A stretch of DNA of 10,231 nucleotides. Origin: Verrucomicrobiota bacterium (GTDB lineage Bacteria > Verrucomicrobiota > Verrucomicrobiia > Chthoniobacterales > UBA10450). Shown piece by piece: positions 6,738 through 10,231 of the stretch (position 1 is the first letter of the stretch; the number at the start of each line of letters is the position of its first letter). The stretch lies in the NCBI GenBank assembly GCA_003219115.1, contig QHPN01000009.1, positions 1-10,231 on the forward strand, written 5' to 3'. The position numbers and the translations under genes were made by a program. A model generated the notes under the pieces. The model did no database searches. It saw nothing but the letters and a program-made list of their open reading frames with translations, and was not told where the DNA came from.

Positions 6738-7619
6738 ATGAAATTGCTCGAGCTCGCCGCAGCGAATTTCGATCTGGAGAAGACGCTCGGTTCGGGTCAG
6801 GTTTTCCATTGGGAAAAACTCGGCCGCGCCTTTTGCGGGACGATTGGCGAGCGCGCGGTTTACGTGGAGCAACTTGGATCTGATTTGAACCTGCACATTG
6901 CTCAGCGCAAACTTGACGGCTTGAAGCCGTCGAGTTTGGCGACACTGATTGGCCATTATTTCGCGCTCGATCACCCGCTGGAGGAGATTTGCGCGTCGTT
7001 ACCGCGCGATCCGGTCATGGATGTGGCGCGCCAGTTTTGTCGCGGCCTTCGAATTATTCGTCAGCCGAAGTGGGAATGTCTGGCCACCTTCATCTGCTCT
7101 TCGATGAAGCAGGTAGCGCATATCCGGCAAATTTCGCGGGCGATGCGTGAGCGATTTGGCGAGAAGAAGGAAATTTGCAGGCATGAAGTATATTCGTTTC
7201 CGCCGGCTGATCGATTGGCGGGAACGAGTGAGCATGAGCTGCGAAAATGCGGCCTGGGTTATAGGGCCAAGAATCTGCTGGCAACGGCGAAGCGCGTCGC
7301 CTTGCGAGAGGCAAACCTGGAATCTTGGAGTGCACTGCCTGACGTCGAGCTCCGCGAACAACTGTGCCAGCTGCCAGGCGTAGGCGCGAAGGTGGCGAAT
7401 TGCGTCATGCTCTTCGGCTATGAGCGAATCAAAGCGTTCCCGATCGACGTTTGGATCGAACGAGTCTTGCGCGAGAAATATTTTCCAAGGAAACGAAAAT
7501 TGACCAGCGCTAGCCTAGCAGAATTCGCTGCCAATTATTTCGGCACGCACGGCGGCTATGCGCAGCAGTATCTATTTCATCATGCGAGGATGACGGGGAA
7601 GAGGAGACGGAAAGGATGA
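6738..7619 (+). CDS. ogg: OGG1-type 8-oxoguanine DNA glycosylase/AP lyase
   Basis: Base-excision repair enzyme expected to remove 8-oxoguanine from DNA and cut the abasic site. It has 293 residues. The N-terminal OGG domain (about 1-90) includes LGSGQVFHWEKLG, like the GQSFRW segment of OGG1. The HhH-GPD domain follows: LATFICSS (115-122), CGLGYRAKNL (171-180), the helix-hairpin-helix LPGVGAKVANC (212-222) with Lys218 at the position of the catalytic lysine, and PIDVWI with Asp237 at the catalytic aspartate. The tail YFGTHGGYAQQYLF matches the family C-terminus. I chose ATG 6738 because upstream codons from 6696 come from the neighbouring inverted repeat and are not family-like. No Shine-Dalgarno is seen. 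Two oddities are a near-perfect palindrome inside the N-terminal domain (6908-6938) and SSMKQVAHI where OGG1 has SSNNNIARI. It probably acts alone. Confidence 0.85.
   Translation: MKLLELAAANFDLEKTLGSGQVFHWEKLGRAFCGTIGERAVYVEQLGSDLNLHIAQRKLDGLKPSSLATLIGHYFALDHPLEEICASLPRDPVMDVARQFCRGLRIIRQPKWECLATFICSSMKQVAHIRQISRAMRERFGEKKEICRHEVYSFPPADRLAGTSEHELRKCGLGYRAKNLLATAKRVALREANLESWSALPDVELREQLCQLPGVGAKVANCVMLFGYERIKAFPIDVWIERVLREKYFPRKRKLTSASLAEFAANYFGTHGGYAQQYLFHHARMTGKRRRKG
6908..6938. repeat. Palindrome inside the glycosylase coding sequence
   Basis: Two 13-base arms (6908-6920 and 6926-6938) pair at 12 of 13 positions, the odd one being a G-T pair, around a TTGAA loop. The core is GACGGCTTGAAGCCGTC. 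It encodes about ten residues (QRKLDGLKPS) in the N-terminal domain without breaking the frame. It resembles the repeat-type hairpins in the intergenic gaps of this window but is not a copy of any of them. Confidence 0.65.
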
Positions 7620-7643
7620 TTGCAGAGTTCGCCGTTGTGGAGT

Positions 7644-7658
7644 CAGGCGTGCCGCCTG
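7644..7658. repeat. Short hairpin downstream of the glycosylase gene
   Basis: CAGGCG/CGCCTG (7644-7649 with 7653-7658) closes a TGC loop, 25 bases after the stop codon. No T-run follows on either strand, so it looks more like a repetitive palindrome than a terminator. Confidence 0.4.
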
Positions 7659-7674
7659 CACTTGGTTGATTATT

Positions 7675-7697
7675 GCGGCAGACACGGCCGACCGCTA
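7675..7697 (-). repeat. Short dispersed palindrome (copy 2)
   Basis: Read on the minus strand this is TAGCGGTCGGCCGTGTC followed by TGCCGC. It matches the repeat at 4963-4984 except for one inserted T and one G-to-T change. It lies in the 164-bp gap between the glycosylase and the tonB-like gene. The rest of that gap holds no gene that I can support. Confidence 0.6.
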
Positions 7698-7783
7698 ACG
7701 GGTGACGCCTCGGGATGACACAAAGGGCAGGCTGCTTTATTTTACCCCTCTAAATGTGAGCCTGTTACACGGGCGTTAAGGCG

Positions 7784-8812
7784 ATGCAGTCTAGAACCGA
7801 ACGACAAAAAATTCTGTGGGCGGTATTCTTCTCGCTCCTGTTGCATCTCGTAGTTGGCGTTTCCATCGCTTCTTTCGGTGACAAACTTCAGCCGCGTCTG
7901 CCGGAGGAAGAGAAACCGGTGGAATTGACGATTGTCGATGTTGCGCCCGCCGCGACCCCAACAATTCAAGCGAAGGACATGCCTTTTATTGACACGCCGG
8001 ATACCAAAGCGACTACGGAACGACCAAGAGAACAAACATTCGAATCCAATGCGAACTCGATCGGTGCAAGTGAGTTGCCCGCCCTAGGAACGGCGCCGAT
8101 ACCAACGCAGGAGGGAAAGGATCTACCGACCCACGATTTGGAGAGTCACCCGTATTCGCTGGATCAACAGGGCGCTCAAGCGCAGCTCAGTTCGCGCCCG
8201 CCTCCCGTCCCCAGCGCCGTGCCTCAAGCCACACCACAACCGGTCGCCACGGAATCGCCCGCGGTCACTCCCTCCACACCGCAACCGACTCCAACCCCCA
8301 CTGCCGACATGCTGGCAATGTTTCGCGCTCCTTCGCCACCTGCCGTTCGCACTCCCGGACAAGAGAACAAGGTAAGCGCCGCTTCGCGGGAGAGAACGCC
8401 AGCGCCGCGGCCTGCCCCGTCCGCAGCCTATCGCCGCGAGCAAGTACCCGAAAAAATGGCCGGCAATATTTCCAAACGCGGCGTCTCTTCGGTCAATGCC
8501 GTCGGCACACCTCTCGGCCGCTATTGGAAGAACGTGTATGATTCAATCGGAGCCCGCTGGTACGCCCTTTGTGACGCAAACGGCGACCGTGTTGATATTG
8601 GAACGGTGCGCGTACAATTTGTAGTCGCCCCGGATGGGAAGATCAGCAACATTACGATAATCAGTAGCGGAACGTCTGCATCGTTCACAAATCTCTGCCT
8701 TCAATCCGTCCAAGATGCCAAGCCTGCACCCATCCCCGAAGATGTCGTGGCCATTCTGCCACCGGAAGGCTTGGCGGGGGAAGTCAGCTTCACTTTTTCG
8801 CCCAATCGTTAA
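7784..8812 (+). CDS. TonB/TolA-like energy transducer
   Basis: Inner-membrane protein that should span the periplasm and pass force from the ExbB/ExbD motor to outer-membrane partners. Its 342 residues start with a short cytosolic tail and one membrane helix (about 10-30) containing Ser17 and His21, the SxxxH spacing shared by TonB and TolA for contact with ExbB/TolQ. A long Pro/Thr/Ala-rich region (about 55-215) should act as the periplasmic spanner. A C-terminal domain (about 244-340) has RYWKNVYDSIGARWYALC, then VRVQFVVAPDGKISNITI and a last beta strand, as in TonB/TolA C-terminal domains. It has two Cys (263, 305), which could form a disulfide. An AAGG is only two bases from the ATG, so ribosome binding looks weak. 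The stop codon abuts the exbB-like start. TonB is favoured by the Pro-rich spacer; TolA remains possible. Confidence 0.8.
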   Translation: MQSRTERQKILWAVFFSLLLHLVVGVSIASFGDKLQPRLPEEEKPVELTIVDVAPAATPTIQAKDMPFIDTPDTKATTERPREQTFESNANSIGASELPALGTAPIPTQEGKDLPTHDLESHPYSLDQQGAQAQLSSRPPPVPSAVPQATPQPVATESPAVTPSTPQPTPTPTADMLAMFRAPSPPAVRTPGQENKVSAASRERTPAPRPAPSAAYRREQVPEKMAGNISKRGVSSVNAVGTPLGRYWKNVYDSIGARWYALCDANGDRVDIGTVRVQFVVAPDGKISNITIISSGTSASFTNLCLQSVQDAKPAPIPEDVVAILPPEGLAGEVSFTFSPNR

Positions 8813-9502
8813 ATGAGCGACGCGCTGAATTCCGTCATCGGCTTTTTTGAACGCGGCGGTCTCTTCATGTGGCCTCTGCTCATCTGCTCGATTGTGGCTC
8901 TAACGACAATTATACTCCGCAGTTTTGCTTTGCGCGAAAAACATGTCATGCCGCTGGTAATCGAAAGCGAGATCGAGCGATTAATGCCGGGCGGCAGCGC
9001 TGACCGGTTGATGCGAATTGTGGAGAACGATCAGTCATCGCTCGGCCGGATTGTGCGAATCGCGCTCCAGCATCTGCGTTCGCCTCGTTCCGAGAACGTG
9101 GAGGCCGTGCAAACGCGCGCCCGGCACGAGATGGTGATTCTGGAAAAGGGATTGATCGTGCTGGAAGTAATCGTCGGGATCGCGCCATTACTTGGGCTGA
9201 TCGGCGCCGTCTCTGGTTTGGTTCACGTTTTCTCGCATCTGGGATTGAGCTCCGGCGCCTCCGACACGCGTCAAATTGCGCTCGGCATTGCCGAAGCCTT
9301 GAACGCGACCGTCTTCGGGCTTTCCATCGCCGTACCCACCCTCGTCGCCTTCAGCTATTTTTCAAAAAAGGTCGAGGTGATGTCGGTGGAAATGGAAACG
9401 CTGGTGGTGGAATTGATCGGAAAATGTTATTTCGGCCGCGGCCCACAGGAAGAATCGCCCTCGGTGCGAATGACTGCCCGCACGCAAGTATTTACATCCT
9501 GA
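8813..9502 (+). CDS. exbB: MotA/TolQ/ExbB-family proton channel protein
   Basis: Forms the pentameric inner-membrane part of the proton-driven motor that powers TonB- or Tol-type systems. It has 229 residues and three membrane helices at about 18-37, 113-136 and 163-184, the standard ExbB/TolQ layout with a cytosolic loop between TM1 and TM2. Signature segments are APLLGLIGAVSGLVHVF (124-140) and IALGIAEALNATVFGLSIAVPT (155-176). Thr166 is at the position of the conserved TM3 threonine. In TM2, Ala132 replaces the threonine normally found in the GLxGTV motif. The start codon follows the TAA of the tonB-like gene with no gap and no Shine-Dalgarno, which suggests translational coupling. ExbB and TolQ cannot be separated firmly here, since no tolB or pal is in view. 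Confidence 0.9.
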   Translation: MSDALNSVIGFFERGGLFMWPLLICSIVALTTIILRSFALREKHVMPLVIESEIERLMPGGSADRLMRIVENDQSSLGRIVRIALQHLRSPRSENVEAVQTRARHEMVILEKGLIVLEVIVGIAPLLGLIGAVSGLVHVFSHLGLSSGASDTRQIALGIAEALNATVFGLSIAVPTLVAFSYFSKKVEVMSVEMETLVVELIGKCYFGRGPQEESPSVRMTARTQVFTS

Positions 9503-9512
9503 ACCCGCTGAC

Positions 9513-9914
9513 ATGAATTTTGCCGTTCGCAAACGTCGCGCGCCCTCCATCATTATCGTTTCGCTTGTCGATATTCTCATCATCCTGCTCATCTTTTTCG
9601 TGGTCTCGACCACATTCAAAAAGGATCAGCCAGAGGTGCAGATTAATCTGCCGGAATCGAAAACCGCGACGAAAGCGCCGGCCGAACTGGAACACGCCAT
9701 CGTCATGGTGGACGAAACCGACGCCATCAAACTGGATGGCCGTCCGTTAGGTGTAGACGAACTGGAGAGCGCGGTTCGCAACCTTTCCCAAACGCAGAAG
9801 GCGTCGCTGGCCTTGCAGGCGGACCGGAAAGCATCGTTTGGAACGATCGTCAAAGTGATGGACGCGCTCAAGCTGGCGGGGGTGCGAAATCTTCCCGCAT
9901 TTACGCGCGAATAG
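9513..9914 (+). CDS. exbD: ExbD/TolR-family biopolymer transport protein
   Basis: Partner of ExbB in the proton-driven motor. It has 133 residues: a short basic cytosolic N-terminus (KRRAPS), one membrane helix (about 13-33) with Asp20 in SLVDILIILLIFFVV at the position of the essential proton-carrying aspartate, and a periplasmic domain (about 40-133) containing LQADRKASFGTIVKVMDAL, the usual closing helix and strand of the ExbD/TolR fold. The ATG is 10 bases after the exbB stop codon with no Shine-Dalgarno, and its TAG stop abuts the def start. Only one exbD-like gene is seen. Confidence 0.9.
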   Translation: MNFAVRKRRAPSIIIVSLVDILIILLIFFVVSTTFKKDQPEVQINLPESKTATKAPAELEHAIVMVDETDAIKLDGRPLGVDELESAVRNLSQTQKASLALQADRKASFGTIVKVMDALKLAGVRNLPAFTRE

Positions 9915-10231
9915 ATGAAACTACTGATTCGGAAGTACGGCGACCCGGCATTGCGCATAAAAGGCAAGCCGGTGGCTGAGCTCGACGGCAGTATTCGCGA
10001 GCTGGCGGAAAACATGTTGGAAACCATGCGGGCGGCCAATGGAATTGGATTAGCCGCACAGCAAGTAGGCGAAGCTCTTCAACTCACCGTGGTTGACGTT
10101 TCGGCGGTGGAAGACCGCCCCAGCACGATGACATGGAATGGCAGGGAAGTGAACCCCAACGACCACATGCCCTTGGTCATTATCAATCCGCAGATTGAGA
10201 CTGGGACGGAGAAAGAAATCGCGTCAGAAGG
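9915..10231 (+). CDS. def: Peptide deformylase, 3'-truncated by window edge
   Basis: Removes the formyl group from the N-terminal Met of new proteins; a cytosolic metalloenzyme acting at the ribosome. The 105 visible codons begin MKLLIRKYGDPALR, typical of the family, and contain motif I as GIGLAAQQVG (43-52). The window ends just as motif II (EGCLS) starts, so the metal-binding Cys and the HExxH motif lie outside. Between QLTVVDVS and LVIINP there are about 23 residues (VEDRPSTMTWNGREVNPNDH), longer than the usual short connection. ATG 9915 follows the exbD TAG with no gap, so def is likely transcribed, and perhaps translationally coupled, with the tonB-exbB-exbD genes. Confidence 0.92.
   Translation, partial: MKLLIRKYGDPALRIKGKPVAELDGSIRELAENMLETMRAANGIGLAAQQVGEALQLTVVDVSAVEDRPSTMTWNGREVNPNDHMPLVIINPQIETGTEKEIASE

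Overview
The window looks like chromosome from a GC-rich Gram-negative soil-type bacterium, most likely Verrucomicrobia (Chthoniobacterales-like). This assignment is an inference. It rests on the HisRS and AspRS motif variants, the tonB-exbB-exbD-def gene order, the scarcity of Shine-Dalgarno sequences, and short dispersed palindromes in nearly every gap between genes. No tRNA, rRNA, CRISPR array, prophage or insertion sequence was seen, and most genes are housekeeping.

Layout. 1-936 (+) is the 3' part of a UDP-glucose 4-epimerase gene (galE). 1126-1539 (-) is a small secreted Thr-rich protein with its own terminator and a clear ribosome binding site. 1699-2943 (+) is hisS and 3193-4965 (+) is aspS, separated by a 149-bp palindromic repeat and a hairpin-rich leader. 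5032-6636 (-) is a sodium:solute symporter, convergent with aspS. 6738-7619 (+) is an OGG1-type 8-oxoguanine DNA glycosylase, divergent from the symporter across a gap made almost entirely of an inverted repeat. 7784 to the window end (+) is a tight operon: a TonB/TolA-like energy transducer, ExbB/TolQ, ExbD/TolR, then the start of peptide deformylase (def), which is cut off at its EGCLS motif.

How the genes work together. hisS and aspS both charge tRNAs. AspRS carries residues associated with nondiscriminating enzymes, which would tie it to GatCAB-dependent Asn-tRNA formation. The tonB-exbB-exbD set should form an inner-membrane, proton-driven complex that energises the outer membrane. def is fused to it with no intergenic space. 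The other genes are single functional units.

Hunt result. I do not see a convincing new multi-gene system. The most useful leads are: at least three repeat or palindrome families, one copy holding the aspS stop codon and one 13-bp-arm palindrome inside the glycosylase reading frame; a HisRS without the usual motif 3 Arg; a glycosylase with changed estranged-cytosine contacts; a TonB-like protein with a TolA-like cysteine; and an ExbB lacking the usual Thr in its second membrane helix.
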